Assembly: GCF_051020765.1 (NCBI RefSeq)
Contig: NC_134946.1
Coordinates: 5,879,239-5,943,238, forward strand
Length of the DNA: 64,000 nt
Direction of reading: 5' to 3'
DNA from: Lasioglossum baleicum
Lineage: Eukaryota; Arthropoda; Insecta; Hymenoptera; Halictidae
The notes under the pieces were generated by a model that had not been told where the DNA came from, made no database searches, and saw only the letters and a list, made by a program, of their open reading frames with translations. Each line of letters starts with the position of its first letter. The first letter of the stretch is position 1. Below, one piece after another: positions 1 to 13,003 of the stretch. A program made the position numbers and the translations under genes.

Positions 1-772
1 ATAAAACACTGAACAAAAAAGATCTGCAACATATAAAATACACAGATACAAACCCAGCAATTCGTGTTCGATTTCTAAATAAAAAATCTTGGTTGCAAAA
101 ATTTCGAAAAACCAGTCTTTGACCTATTTGACCCGTTCAATCGCGTATAAACAATTCAAAGAAATGCACGGCAATTTGTTTCCGTTTTTTAAATGAAAAA
201 TCTTGGATTTTCGATTTTACTTGATAGCTTCCTTTCCGGTTGAGATACGAGGTTGAAATTTTACACAGCATGCATACAGTTGACAAGCTATCGAGCGGGT
301 GCTTCAGCGGTTTAATTGAAGGACCGACGATTGTGGATAATTTCTGATCCACATGATATTTTATATGTGAAAATAGGAAAAGCAGTTTTGTGTTCATTCA
401 ATGATGATGTAGCGGTACGAGATAATGTAGAATGACGATCTTTGAAGTATATCTGGCGTGCGGAACGTGGCATTTCGCGTACATTCGTTCAAAAAGCAAA
501 TAAATACCTCAGTCAGTATCTCGTGTGACGTTCAACGAACGTCGGATTGATAACAAAGCTTAGATACAACAAACATTTGGCAGCCGCGAAGACCGCTACA
601 GTGTCGGAAGACGAAGTATTCTAGACACGTAGTCTGATGGCACGGAACCAAATTCGAATATCGAGAAATTCATCTAACTGTCATCTAATTCATCCAACTA
701 ATTGAATACTTTTTCCTAGAAAAATTACTATAATTTCCTTATGCAGGGTTTCCCAAAAATGTCATACTCATC

Positions 773-944
773 ACTAGACTCCGGGTTTTATGAATTTATG
801 ACAAAAATGAGTAGGTAAAATTTAAAACAGTGAAAAGATTAGAAGACTTTAAGAGGATTATAAAAATATAAATTTATATTTAGTTCCTGCGTCTTGCAAT
901 TGATGCAGAAACTTTTTATTTTGCATAAAGATTCGGAGTCTAGT
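773..944. mobile_element. Short inverted-repeat element (MITE-like), family with 20.85 kb copy
   Basis: The left end reads ACTAGACTCCG and the right end carries its reverse complement CGGAGTCTAGT, giving a 172-bp unit with 11-bp perfect terminal inverted repeats. The right end also contains TTGCATAAAGATTCGG, which matches the ends of a second element at about 20,854-21,022. No coding capacity is present, so this is a non-autonomous DNA transposon relic. The superfamily cannot be assigned because no clean target duplication is visible. Confidence 0.6.
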
Positions 945-2524
945 CATCGCCCATGAATAGAGTGATTTCTAAGATCATTTAAAGTAACTGTTCAATTAAA
1001 TTGTCGACATTTACCATACGAAGTTTTCTAAAATCAAATATACTGCGAATTCGTGTAATGTTCTTCGATCATTTTGAATAGAAAAGATTACTGTATATCC
1101 TCCAAACTTAAGTGAATATAGATTTATTCTTATTAAATAAATGTCGTCCGTGACAAATTGAGTATTCGCATAGAGATCGATGGGTTGTTAATAATGAATT
1201 ATATCGAGAGTAATCGAGAAGCAGGAAATCGTTGACGAGGTGTAAGAGTATTCTCGCGACAGCTTGCATAATAACATCCTAATGTATCGTTAGGTTTGCC
1301 TTCATAATGCGCGGCTGATTATTATTCTGATCAGTCGGAACACAACGATCCAAAGTGGCTAGGCCTTCCGAGTACGCGCGACCCTTCTCTCTTCCTTCTT
1401 CCGTATACTGTCTTTGTGTATGCCAAGTCCATCTAGTTCTATGTATACACGAATCCATTACTAATTGCTTATTGTTTCAATAATATCCAAGAAGATCGAA
1501 ACGGAAACGATTTATACGTACATATTCGATTTAAAAAAAAAAAAGAGATCTGTTGCGCGTATCGTTCTGAAACTTCGTGGGCTTATGCACGCTTGGTTGA
1601 AGCATGTACAGTAATTTTTGCAAAATAATAATCCCTATCCCATGTCGTCAGATTAAGACTCGTGTCCTCGTGTTATTTTAAGATTTCAGTCAAAGTCTTT
1701 GATTTCTCAAATTGCGAATTTGTCAGTGTTTTCAATGTCTCAGTCCTTAAGCTCTTTACATCCCATTGGCGTCACTGTGGGGACATTCATAATCAACGGC
1801 CTAATTATAAAATAGCAGCAAGATTATTCTAATTCATATCAGAATAAAGTATGGAATAAACTCACGAACATTTCCAATTTTCTAATCTGCGATAAAAATT
1901 TTTTGGATGTAATATAAAATGAAGGTCTTGGAAATTTTAATTGTACAACGAAGGGTAAGCAATAACGGTGTAAAACAACCGTTTTTTATAGCCTTTGGGC
2001 TGCCCCTCTACTATCTATTGGCCCGAAATAATATGTCTCCAGGGACCTACTGTCCGCATTAACGCCTGGAGAGAACGTCTTCAGGCTAGAACCACGCCTG
2101 TTCTTTTCATATTATCCCAGACTGTACCTAAGTACCTACCCAGTACAGAAGTGGGAAAAGCCAAATTCCTACTGCTGTAAGTACCCAATGCTACCTAGAA
2201 AATATCCTGGTCCGTCAGCGCAAACGGTCCCAACCTTGTCCGAACGTAGGACAACGGATATTCCTAGGCTCTATCCGTCATAAAGGGAGAATAATAGTCG
2301 GCGTCACGAAATCTTCAGGTCTAAAACTAAGCTTTTGAATATCGACGCCTATTTCGACCTTTCGAGTCCTGATCCGCTCATAAATCGGCAGTCTCTTGTC
2401 CCGACAACCGGAGTCCCCAGATGAAGACTTGTGTCTCTATACCTTCCTCTCAGTGTCGCCGGAATCGTTCAAAACTAGTACATAGATTTTTCCTCTCCTC
2501 CATTTTCCCTTCCACTATCCCATT

Positions 2525-2815
2525 CCAACACCATGAGCTATTCCAACTTCCCCCGCTAAGACCATAGACTGGTCACGTATTAATTTGGTTATCAAAGAGG
2601 GGGTAAACTATATTCCCCTCGATTTCCTCGATCTGGCGACACTGCTTCCTCTTCTACGACGCTATTCCCCCACGCTTCCGAACCGGTCACGTGACGCGCT
2701 TCGTCTCTGTCGCGCATTTGTCACAATGTCTCGTGACTAACCCGGTACTGCCAGAGAGGGGGTAACTTCTTCCCCTCGTTTCGAGTCAATTCCCCTGATC
2801 TGGCGATACTAATCC
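2525..2815 (+). repeat. GC-richer dispersed repeat, copy 1 (tandem pair of related units)
   Basis: About 290 bp, richer in C and G than its surroundings. It contains GGTCACGTGACGCG, the phrase CGTCTCTGTCG, a CCGGTACTG segment and a run of C-rich pieces ending in CTGGCGA. Two related halves lie in tandem, each with a GGTCACGT-like motif, a GGGGGTAA block, a TTCCCCTCG block and a CTGGCGA end. The same unit recurs inverted at 4,571-4,737 and direct at 32,785-32,930. No coding potential is seen. It could be a non-autonomous transposon or an LTR fragment; the ends were not resolved. Confidence 0.6.
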
Positions 2816-4570
2816 CATCTAATGTTATTCAGTAAAAAATGTATAAATACTAGTTTGGTAATCAAGAAAAAAAGGCTACACATTAACTATTACACCGATC
2901 ACTTTGAAAGTTTGTTAGCACGGTTACCCGAGTCTGAGGAGTGTTCATAAATTTTTCCACGTAACGATAGCCATTCAATGCAAAGTTACGGCTAATTATC
3001 TCGATCACATAATGATCACGCAACTGCTGAAAATCACCAGGAATAATACGCGCGAACGATAAGAATTCCGATAAATAATGTATAAAAACAATAACAGTAA
3101 TATGACACTTACTCGCGAACGAGACTTGAATTACTATGGACTCATGGGCAGACTGTCAATCAGTCTGACCTCGACGGGCAATGCGTCAATAACATATTTT
3201 CAGGTACGCTTATAGGTACGTGGTAAATAAAATTGTCAATAGTTACAGTAAAATTACTACGATGTGTTACCAATCCGACGAGAAACAGGAAAGCAAATTC
3301 TGAGCTGCAAAGTCTGCGAATCTAATAATAACGCTTTTTCTGAATCTTCGAACAATTTTTATAAATTTTTTACAAACCAGAGCACAGCTGTGTCGAACGA
3401 GAAGATGCTTTGCTCTTCACGACGAGGTTAGATATATGTAGGTCGTCCTCAAATTTTTGCACGAAATTGCGACACGTTAAATTTTCCAAATTCCATTGGT
3501 TGAGCATCGACAATTATCACCCTGTAGCAATTTAAGTGATCGTCAACAAAATTGCATCGATTAAATGCAATTCCAATCACAAGTAGATGCTTCGCTGCTA
3601 AGAATGAGCCTAGGTACATTCTCAAGAGTAATTATTTATTGACATAGATTCAGTTAACATTCGTGAGAGTGCGAGCATTTATTCACGATCTCCGCGTTTG
3701 TGGCAGTTTTGCAACTAGAATGCGAATCTTCGCGAGCGGTTGCAGGAAGGACAGTGCAGTAGAAGGTCAGAGAAGCAATCGTTCGAGTCAGTAAACGCAC
3801 AAAATGATTCCTTCCGGCGTGGCGGTGCTACAAAAGATATCATTTTTGTTTGTCTTCTTCTCATCGACGAAATCGTTAATAAAATTAGGTCGATTTTGTG
3901 ACAGCATCGAAGAACCGGAAGTGGAAATATTCTTATCTCGACAGTTCTTGTGTCTTCCATATCAGACAAGAAGTTGCGCCATTACACCAAATTATAGAAA
4001 TTCGATTTCGGCATAATTAAAAAGCCAACGATATTATATCTTTCAACATTAATGTTCAATGTGTTAACTCGCTCCGATAAATTCGTAGCATTTCAAGGAA
4101 AATATTTGACTGCGTTTCAGTGTTAGCGAGTTAACTACTGTCCTTGCCTCATTAAATAGCGTCGAACGGTTCGAGCAATTTACATTTTAACTTTACGACA
4201 AACAATTGTGCAACAGAGCTTATTAATCTCGCGCGCTTTAGACACTCGTGCATAATCCTCGGAAGAATTTCGTCGCGATAAGATAATCAAGTCCGATCAG
4301 ATGTACCTAAGATCAGTCTAGGTCTGAAGTAAACAGAGCATTTTTAGCGAGTCCATTGAAAACGTGTCGAAAATCAGGTCAGATAACGTGTTTGTACAAT
4401 CGTTTTCTTACGATACCTTTTTCTTATCAGTGTTTCAGACGCGTATCTATTGTGGTTTCGTGAAAAAATATCGGAAGAGGATCTACCTAGCCAAAGCCTC
4501 CACTTTCAGCGCCCCCCCTCCCATCTCCTGTGTCTTCCCCAACAACTCCAAGTATAGGAGAACGCATCCT

Positions 4571-4737
4571 CGCCAAATAAGGGGAAGGAGCGTGATTTGA
4601 GGGAAAAAGGTTACCCTCTCTCTGCCAGTACCGGACACATGCAGGACAGAGACGAAACGCGTCATGTGACCAAGCCGCGGCGGTGGGGAATAGCGGCGTA
4701 GAAGAGGAAGGTAGAGTGGGGACACAAGTCTCAATTT
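4571..4737 (-). repeat. GC-richer dispersed repeat, copy 2 (inverted)
   Basis: Read on the minus strand this matches copy 1 from the CTTCCTCTTCTACG block through GGTCACATGACGCG, CGTCTCTGTC, CCGGTACTGGCAG and a GGGTAA block. Identity is clear by eye but far from perfect, so the copies are old. The perfect CACGTG of copy 1 is CACATG here. Confidence 0.6.
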
Positions 4738-5874
4738 GGCAATCTCATCCTTGCAGTCACGCGAGGCATAGTAGGGGCAATATGAAATACTTGATAGTGG
4801 GGGAAAAAGTTGCTCGGGCCTTATATAAACTCATTTTTTAAAGCTTGAAAACTCTACTTTGAACATCTCGCAAGAACTTTTCTTAAAAAATACGTTTGCA
4901 CCGGAAAAAACAGCGAAGTGAGCATGATCTCCTTCCTCGAAAACTCAAATTGGAACGTCTCTACAAAAAGATTTCGTTTGCAGGTTAAACCAACGTGAAC
5001 CTAAAAAGCTTGAAGTTTCCCCTCGATGGTAATCCCTGAAAATTGACGTCGCAATTTTCCGTTGTCATTTTACTGCATTTTGGATGAGAAGTGCCCTTGA
5101 AGCTGCAATAAAGTTAAAGCTCAATTACCCCAATTTCTGCTCGGTATTTCGAACCTGTAGGATTGTATAACTCTGAAAAACAAATACCACAGACTGATCC
5201 CCTCGTCTGATAATGGGAAACGGAAGCCTCGGAAATATCTCGTGAATTTCGTAACAATCTCTTCGGGATGATTACCGAAGCCAATTGTTCCTTATTATTC
5301 CAACGTACCTCTCGAACTTCCTGCGCTTGTTTACGGTTACTTACACAGAGTATTGGCATAATCTTAGCTGATCTTCCAAAGGTTGAAAGATTTCATAATC
5401 CGTGGACATAATATTTTCGATTACTTTTGTTCGACATCCAATAATCCTCAATTTCAAGTCGCAATACTTAAACTGTGGATCTTTGTAATCCCGAAATCAA
5501 ATCAATAAACCACTACTTGAACTGTGCACTGTCAATATCAATTGAGTGGGCGTTATTATTTGAAGAAATTATTATATTTCAAATAGGTATAGGTGAACAT
5601 ATAGAAAAAGTACCAGAATTATTAATGTAGCAGTTAGTTATCTTTTAAGTAGGATTGTCTTTATAGGTCTATACTAGGGTGGCTCTTATTTACTCTTGAC
5701 GTACAGTATTTTTTAAACTTCTTTTACGGAACCCCTAGGATTGGTCCAATTAATTAAAAAAAAATCTGTGCAAAGTTCGAGTTCGATTAGGATATTCTTA
5801 CCTAGAAAAATTACTATATATATTCTTTAAACATAGATAAACATATAAAAAAGTTATTTCTTTGGGTATATTAT

Positions 5875-6208
5875 GTCCCAAAAATGTCGGAGAACCTTGA
5901 AAGTGTTCCTTAGGTTATTTGAAGTAACTTTCTCCTTTGCGAAAATATTCTCCGCGGCTTTGTTTAGGAGTTATTAACGAAAAACACAGACCAATCAGAG
6001 CACGACTACAGTGGACGGATTTCGGCGCAGCCAATAACAGCGCTACGCTCAGCGGGGCGTGTCGCTCAATCGGAATTCGCGCTCTGATTGGTCTGTGTTT
6101 TTCGTTAATATCTCTTTAACAAAGCCGCGAAGAATATTTTTACAAAGGAAAAAGTTACTTGAAATGACCTAAGGAACCACTTTCAAGGTTCCCCTACATT
6201 TTTGGGAC
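5875..6208. mobile_element. Fold-back MITE with very long inverted repeats, copy 1
   Basis: A 334-bp element whose two arms are reverse complements over about 135 bp, leaving a centre of only about 60 bp. The outer ends read GTCCCAAAAATGT and the inner arm ends in the phrase ACCAATCAGAGC. An 8-bp word, TATATTAT, sits next to both ends (5,867-5,874 and 6,213-6,220). It may be a target-site duplication, but four extra bases lie on the right side. There is no transposase. Related copies lie near 14.99 kb and 28.81 kb, and a possible end fragment near 62.71 kb. Transcribed as a whole it would form a long hairpin RNA. Confidence 0.75.
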
Positions 6209-7114
6209 ACTGTATATTATAAAAAAAAATGGCTAGATATTTGGATAGACATATTCTTGTCAGTTTTATAAAACAATGTAAAATAGTCGCATCTAGGGGG
6301 AGCTTCTCACAAACCTAGTGTTAATAAGCGACAGTTCATCACGCCGTCGTTATTATCCTTCGCCGTGATTAACATACATATCGACGGAGTTAATCATTCT
6401 TGACATTAAATGCACATGAGTGCGAGATCACATTCTTCGATAACACAGTTCATTAATCTATTTGAAGAACTGCAATTTGCAAAACATGTTTGCTCGCGGT
6501 GGCATTGCGCGTACGGATCATGCAAAAACATTAATTTCGAAATTAGCACCATTTTATTCAGCCTCGAAACGGTCAATATTTACAAGCGGAACAGAAGTTC
6601 GATTAGTTCCTGAACACTCGTCGGTGATGATTAACGGGTGAAATGTCAACGTAATTTGTCCGAGCAAGGTGACAACTAGTGAATCAGTTTGATATATGTA
6701 TGCGCGTGTGTATCGCGAGATTAGACGCGGCGAGAATTAGTTTGTTGTTCTTACATCGGCTCTCGTGTACCTGCGTCATTTTAGTCAGTAGTCACGTGCA
6801 CGTTCCATGAAAAACAACCACCTATAGCGAAAAAATACGTAAACGCAGTCTCGTCTTGCATGTTTGTTCATCCATTTCGCGGTTTTGATTCGCGTCTTAT
6901 AGAAACCAGCTTTGAAATGCTCGGAAAAACGCGATCGTTCTTCATCGACTCTCATAATAAAAAAATACATAGTCCAATGAACAATTCACATTCGCAGAGG
7001 ATAGAAAAATAATAGTTATTATTTCTGGCTAACCTCGTTTTATCAGAGTGTGGATTTAATGAATTTAAATTTTAAAACATTAAAAGGATTTAAGGAATTT
7101 AAGAATTAGCCCCA

Positions 7115-7345
7115 TTCAATGGATAAGAATTGAAAAATGGATAACAACTTAATGGATAAAAATGGAAAAAAGAAATATTACCCCCCCCCCTCCCCCAAAT
7201 AATATTAATTATATAAAATTTCATAATAATTTAAAAATAATATTAAATTTTCCATGAAATTTTTATAGATAATATTACCTCCACAAATAATATAAATTAT
7301 ATAAAATTTCATTAATATATATAAATATCCAATTTATCCATTGAA
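7115..7345. mobile_element. AT-rich inverted-repeat element
   Basis: TTCAATGGATA at 7,115-7,125 and TATCCATTGAA at 7,335-7,345 are perfect inverted ends of a 231-bp AT-rich unit. Inside are two direct copies of an AATAATAT-AATTATATAAAATTTCAT-like segment about 77 bp apart, and a run of ten C residues at about 7,181-7,190. No coding sequence. Probably a non-autonomous DNA element, but AT-rich DNA makes chance inverted repeats commoner, so confidence is moderate. Confidence 0.4.
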
Positions 7346-10300
7346 TTTTACATATTTACTTTTTTTAACATTTTTACTTTGTATAAAAGTCTATTCATAA
7401 TTTTTCCATAACCAAACAAGAAAGACGAAGACGTTGAGCTTGTCGAATTATATCGAACTGCGAGAGAATCCGAGGAGTACTTAATTAATGTCAAACATCT
7501 TATTCTCAGTTTTTCCTTCATTGTTTACACGCATTTGATTTCCGTTAAATGAGTAATTAAAATCGTTGGATCGCTTTATAAGGATTTCGCGCGATAACGT
7601 TTTTCCGTTCCATTTGCCGACGTTCTTTTATCGAGAAACTGACGTTCATAATGTTGAATTGTTCCACGGCAGATAATTACTAGTTAATTGCATTCGATGA
7701 AAGAACAGGTATCCTGTCGGAAAATCGATAGAAAACGATTTCCATGGTCACTCTTTTTATTATTCTGCGGTATGCGAGCCGTCCATTTTGAAAGTGTCGT
7801 AAATCGGTTTTTGAGGATAAAAAGTTGCTCGTGGTTATAAAATTTTACGGTCGTTCCTGGTTGCTACCTTTAACCTTAGTTGGGGAGCGGTTTCTTTCGA
7901 AATTCTGTAACGTGCCTACTGTCTGCAGTTTTGAAACGTCAGTGCTAATATTTTTGAAATTTTGCCGTCTACTTTTATTTTACAGTTAATATTTCTGAAA
8001 TTCTTCTTTAGATAATCTCCTTAAAGTAGTACTATTAGGTGTTTTTTCTTTTATTTTACTGTTAAACTGTTTAAATTTTAACAATTTACAAATATAAAGG
8101 GCGTCCAAAAAATGTCGGGAATTTGACAGCGGTGGTTCTAGCTGATAATTGAATGTAACCACTTATTCCAAGCACTTCTAAATACGCAAAAATATATATT
8201 TTTATTTTTCATTGTTATTAAGGATATCTGCGCTTGAGGAATGGGGATTTAATAAAGAAAGAAAACGAGGACCTAGTAATTAAGATCTAACTAGCTGTGC
8301 TTTAGTCATGGGACAACGTGTGTATGGTTATCCTTCATTTGTTATGGTTAAACGCACGCCATAAGATAAGAATCGCGACACGTTCCGCGTGGAAGATTTT
8401 TTGGCGAACGAAGGTCCTCGGTATAAAAGCGGTTCTCTTTTTATCGAATCAAACAGCTGCATATGTACACCGAAACGCTTCCTTTCACGCGAAACCAGTT
8501 CCAATCAGACATTACGCGTCCTTCATTTCTGATTGTAAGTCTAAGGTGTATCGGGTCTCCTGCCACGAAATACGTTCCCGGCTAGCTGATGATTTATTTG
8601 CCAAAAAAAGAAGCAGATCGTACTCAGAATTTTGGTGACGTTAATAAATACACAATGACTGGGCAGAACGAATTAATGAACTGCTGATTTAATGTCTCAT
8701 CTATTGTAGTGGACAAGAATGTGGTCTAGACTTTAGACAATAAACATAATTGAACATTAATATTACAACTATTTTTAATTTATTGGAAACACAATTCTTG
8801 TTTTGTTGTGTCCTTATTTAAATTAATACGTATTAGGACTATTTCTTTATTCTTAATGAAATTAGTTCGAATTAATATTATTCTCTACTGTCATCGTTGT
8901 GTTGAATCGTAATTGAAATTTAATTAACTTGAATTAAGACTAAATTTCTGTTTAAATTAATTTGAACAATTTTGATATGCACCCTCGCTGAAATTAGTGT
9001 GAATTACTTCGATTCCTCGCCTGTGTTTTTATTGAAATTTATTGAAATTAATTCTACTTTGGTGCGTATTCTTATTTAAAACTTTTGAGACAGTGTAAAA
9101 ATTATATTGAGGTAAACAAAAAATGGCTGATTTAATGTCTCTCATCATGAAGTCTATTGGAAATTAGGATCTTCCAGATTTTATGGGGATATGCAAAACA
9201 ATACTGAGATAATCTACAAAATTAACTCAATTTATATTATAATGTTTTAAATGCAGACAGTTTGATCAGAAAAAGCAATATAAAAACTTTAAAACCTGAA
9301 TTTATACGTCTATCAATATTATCATTTTGTCGACCCTTAAAGTTGGATAAACAAAACTTTATTGTGCATAAACACATCCACATTCCAATTGATTTAATTT
9401 ACTTTATCGGATATCAACGAATTTATCAAGGCTACCACAAAGGTTTTTCCTAGGACATCAAAGGACGTTCCAAGGACACCAAAAGACGTCGGAGATCTGT
9501 TTAAAAAAAAAACCAAAGAATCGTTAAGTGAAAAATCAATGAGTAAGAATAGCTTTCTAACTTTCTCCTAGAAATTGATGGATATCATTGTATTTTTCAA
9601 ATATGCAAATGCAAAGTGCAATGTATTATGGCTATATCCGCGTCGATAGTTTATTTAGCTGGCGGTCGCTCTAAACCGCTGGGGCGTTGTTCTGCGGTTG
9701 ATCAGTAATGTGATGACCATTGTATAACACAGTTTCTACTTTTCATTGTAGTATAAAGTAAGTAAGCGACCATATTAAAAATTATTGATTATAATTATAG
9801 TATGAACATAAATTTTGTCGGTTCTGAAAGTATTAACAGAACGACGATATGCGTGTGGATTTCGACTACCTCATTGTGTCTGACTGCGTAACGGTCACTG
9901 CCAACATAAGATCCATCATGCAACGATTAAAATTACGACCACTTCCTCTGACGAATCCACAAAGTATACCACAAAGTCCAAGACAAACCAACCGTGTCAT
10001 CGTGCTCCCAAAGATCTTCCGGTCCACGTAAAAAGATCAATGGATAGCCAACGAAGCATAGTCTAATCATGAGAAAAAAATGCCACTCACCAATCTCCTC
10101 GACCAAGTAACGATCTTTGGGACTCATGTCTGCGATTTCCGTCACGCTCACGACGACCCTGACACTCATCGTTGTCCTCCACCTCCAACCTTCGATAATA
10201 ATCACGATCACGATCTCAGCTCCAGTCTTTTCCTCTTGCACGTTCGAGAAAACAGCATCAAACTGTCCTTATTGATCCAATAGACTGAATCATCGAATTA

Positions 10301-13003
10301 CGTATACAAAATGTTCCCACGACGGAACGACGAATCTCATTAAATCATCCGACGAAATGATCGGAGCTGTCAGAGAGGACTATGCTCGATATCGTTGACA
10401 CTATCCTCCCAATCTCGGGCTGTGAACGTACAATAATAGCGTTTCACGTTGAACAAATAGGGCCGCGAAGTCCTCTGCGCTCCGGATTCCATAATTTCCC
10501 TCTAAATACCAGATCAGTCCTGATTATACGATTTATAGTCTGTTGCTCACGATTGCACAACTTTGCTCCACCCACTTTTCCAAACGTCCCAGAGCTCAAA
10601 CTACGGAATTATGCACTCTAACACTGTTTTTCACGTTCTATACGAGTCCTTTTGTCTCATGACACGATGCTTTTCGATTATTCTTATAATTGCAGGCAAT
10701 ACGAGCAGATTTTTCCATCAAATTTTTATCTTTTTTTACGAACATAAGCAGTACTGTCCCAGCACAGAGCGTTTACCGTCACTAAATTAAAGAAGGAGAA
10801 TTTTTGACATTTTTTTGATATGACGAATCTTTTCGAAAATTTTTAGGCACGTTGATACGCATGTTGAGAAGTAAGAAACATTTATTTGCGCGGAAATATA
10901 ATTTCAAATATAATTCAATTACAGACAAATATGAATTAAATCACAACAAACAACTGGAAAGATTCCTTAAATACTGTTACTCCACTGTTTCACCTAAATG
11001 TGGAAATGCCCGCTCGAAACTCTGGGGCAATTGAAAAGATGTGTGCCACCAAAGTCATGTGATCCTCTTATCTTGTGTTTACTCGCTCATTCAACAGAGA
11101 TCAACCACAATTTCCTCAAACCCCGCCATAACGGGCAACGAAAACCAGAGAAATCTGTCTCGAACTCGTTTCAATCTTGTCAAATCTCTAAACAACCAGG
11201 AACAGGCAATGATAACAGAAGATCCCAAACTGTTCTCCAGACTTCACATACCGCGAGCAATCAGCTGTGATCAGCGAGAACATCGGTGTCGCTAAGAATT
11301 CGAAAGTGACGCCGAATCGATTAAGAGGCGAGTTGCAATGAATCCTCCACTAATTAATCGCGATTTAGTCAGTCCCGTGTGCCGGTCTCGTTCGAAGGAA
11401 CGTTTCCTGCGTGCTGTAACCTTGAGAAACCTGGCCGTCACGAGACATTACGTAAAACAACGTTCAGAGCCGCTACCTGGGCGACTAGAGCATATAGCAA
11501 GTCACCGAAGACACCGCAACCCGATCGCAAAAGGTGTTAGAGACCTCCTCGAGGGACATATTCGTTCGCAGACAATGATCTTGGCTGATTAGAGTCGTTG
11601 GTAACAAGATCTGAAGTAAAAGGCGGCTCGGAGGCCAGCAAAGATGGCGGACGCGCCGATTAATTGCCAACTAACTGGAGAACAGAGTGGAAAATGTTCC
11701 CGAAAGGGGATCTACAGTTTACAAAGACAGGTGTTCTGCTTCGTTTGATCAGCTTCTTCGGGTTTTTATCGATCAGGTGGTTCCTGGAGAACCGTGTTCG
11801 ATGGTCCAAGACGCCATTTTTGAAGGTCAAAATTGCTCTTACATTGCCAGCAAGGAAACCGGAGTTAGTTTTTAAATGTTGCACTGTTAATGTTTAGGGA
11901 CACTTAGATTGGAGTCTTAAAACCTTTTTCCTCTCGCACTTCGTCGAATACATTCGATTTTACTGTCGCAGTCTGACTTGTTACAGCACTGGGTCAGAAT
12001 AAACGCGAACGATGCAGTCCGAACGTTGATCCTTATTTATCAATGTTGTCCAATCGTATTTTTTAAGTCGTTCATCGATCGTCTCGTTGGACCCCGAAGA
12101 ATTAAAATTTTATCGTTGCGGACGGAGTAATCAATGTTTTCAAACAGCCGAATCTAATCCTTGGTTATCTATGCTTTAATCATATTTCGAATATGATCTA
12201 TATCGATCTTCTCGTTGGATCTCGAATATCTCGAAATTCAACTTTCCCGCCACAACTTGAGTTTGGAAAATTGTTGGAACGCGAATAGTCAGGAAATAGT
12301 TTCCGACTCAGTCAGAATTTACTTGGGCTATTAACTCGGCGCGTCAAATACTGATGGATAAACAACAACGACAATCTTTATTCATACGGTTTCGAGAGTT
12401 GACTCATCGTGAAAGAAAAACGGTGGTACGTTCGCAGAGCCGATAAGTCTTTTCTACGAGATAACGCTTCACCACGTGCCGACGACGTCACTGCGCGTCA
12501 CTCGTTGCACCTGACGAACTGCGTGCAACCACAACTGCAAATCGGCGGTGTGCGAAACTGTCCCGACACGTTCAACAAATTTGAAAACGAATGGTACGCG
12601 CGTGTAAATCTTCCGGGAGATCATTTCTCATATTGTCTTTTGTGCTTTCCTTTTTTTTTATTGCTTTTTCTCGTAGATGGCAGCTCGCGATTGTGGCGGC
12701 GAACAACACTGTTTGCGCGGTTTCCGAAGGCACAGCAAACTATCGCCGTGCACGTCAGGCCAGATTGAGTGTAGACTGACAGAAAGCGCGGTCGTTCTCT
12801 GCTGTAACGACAGGTGTTGTCGGCCGAGGACTATGGCCGGGTGGGGACAACGAAGGCGGAGCAAACAAGCATAGTAATCTCCGTTCTTTCTCTTCTTGCA
12901 GGAACCTGGAGTTTGTATACTCGATACAAAAAAGGAAGCTATTTCCCTACCGACAGAAGCTCGCAGGTTTATAACAATTCCGGACGATAATCAAGGGGGT
13001 ATC

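Noticed and set aside
8318..8638. 106-codon plus-strand ORF
   Set aside because: It starts at GTG, covers a TATAAAAG box and a splice donor, and shows no known motif.
12409..12768. 119-codon plus-strand ORF
   Set aside because: It starts at GTG, has no domain and overlaps frames on the other strand; a chance frame in a GC-richer patch.
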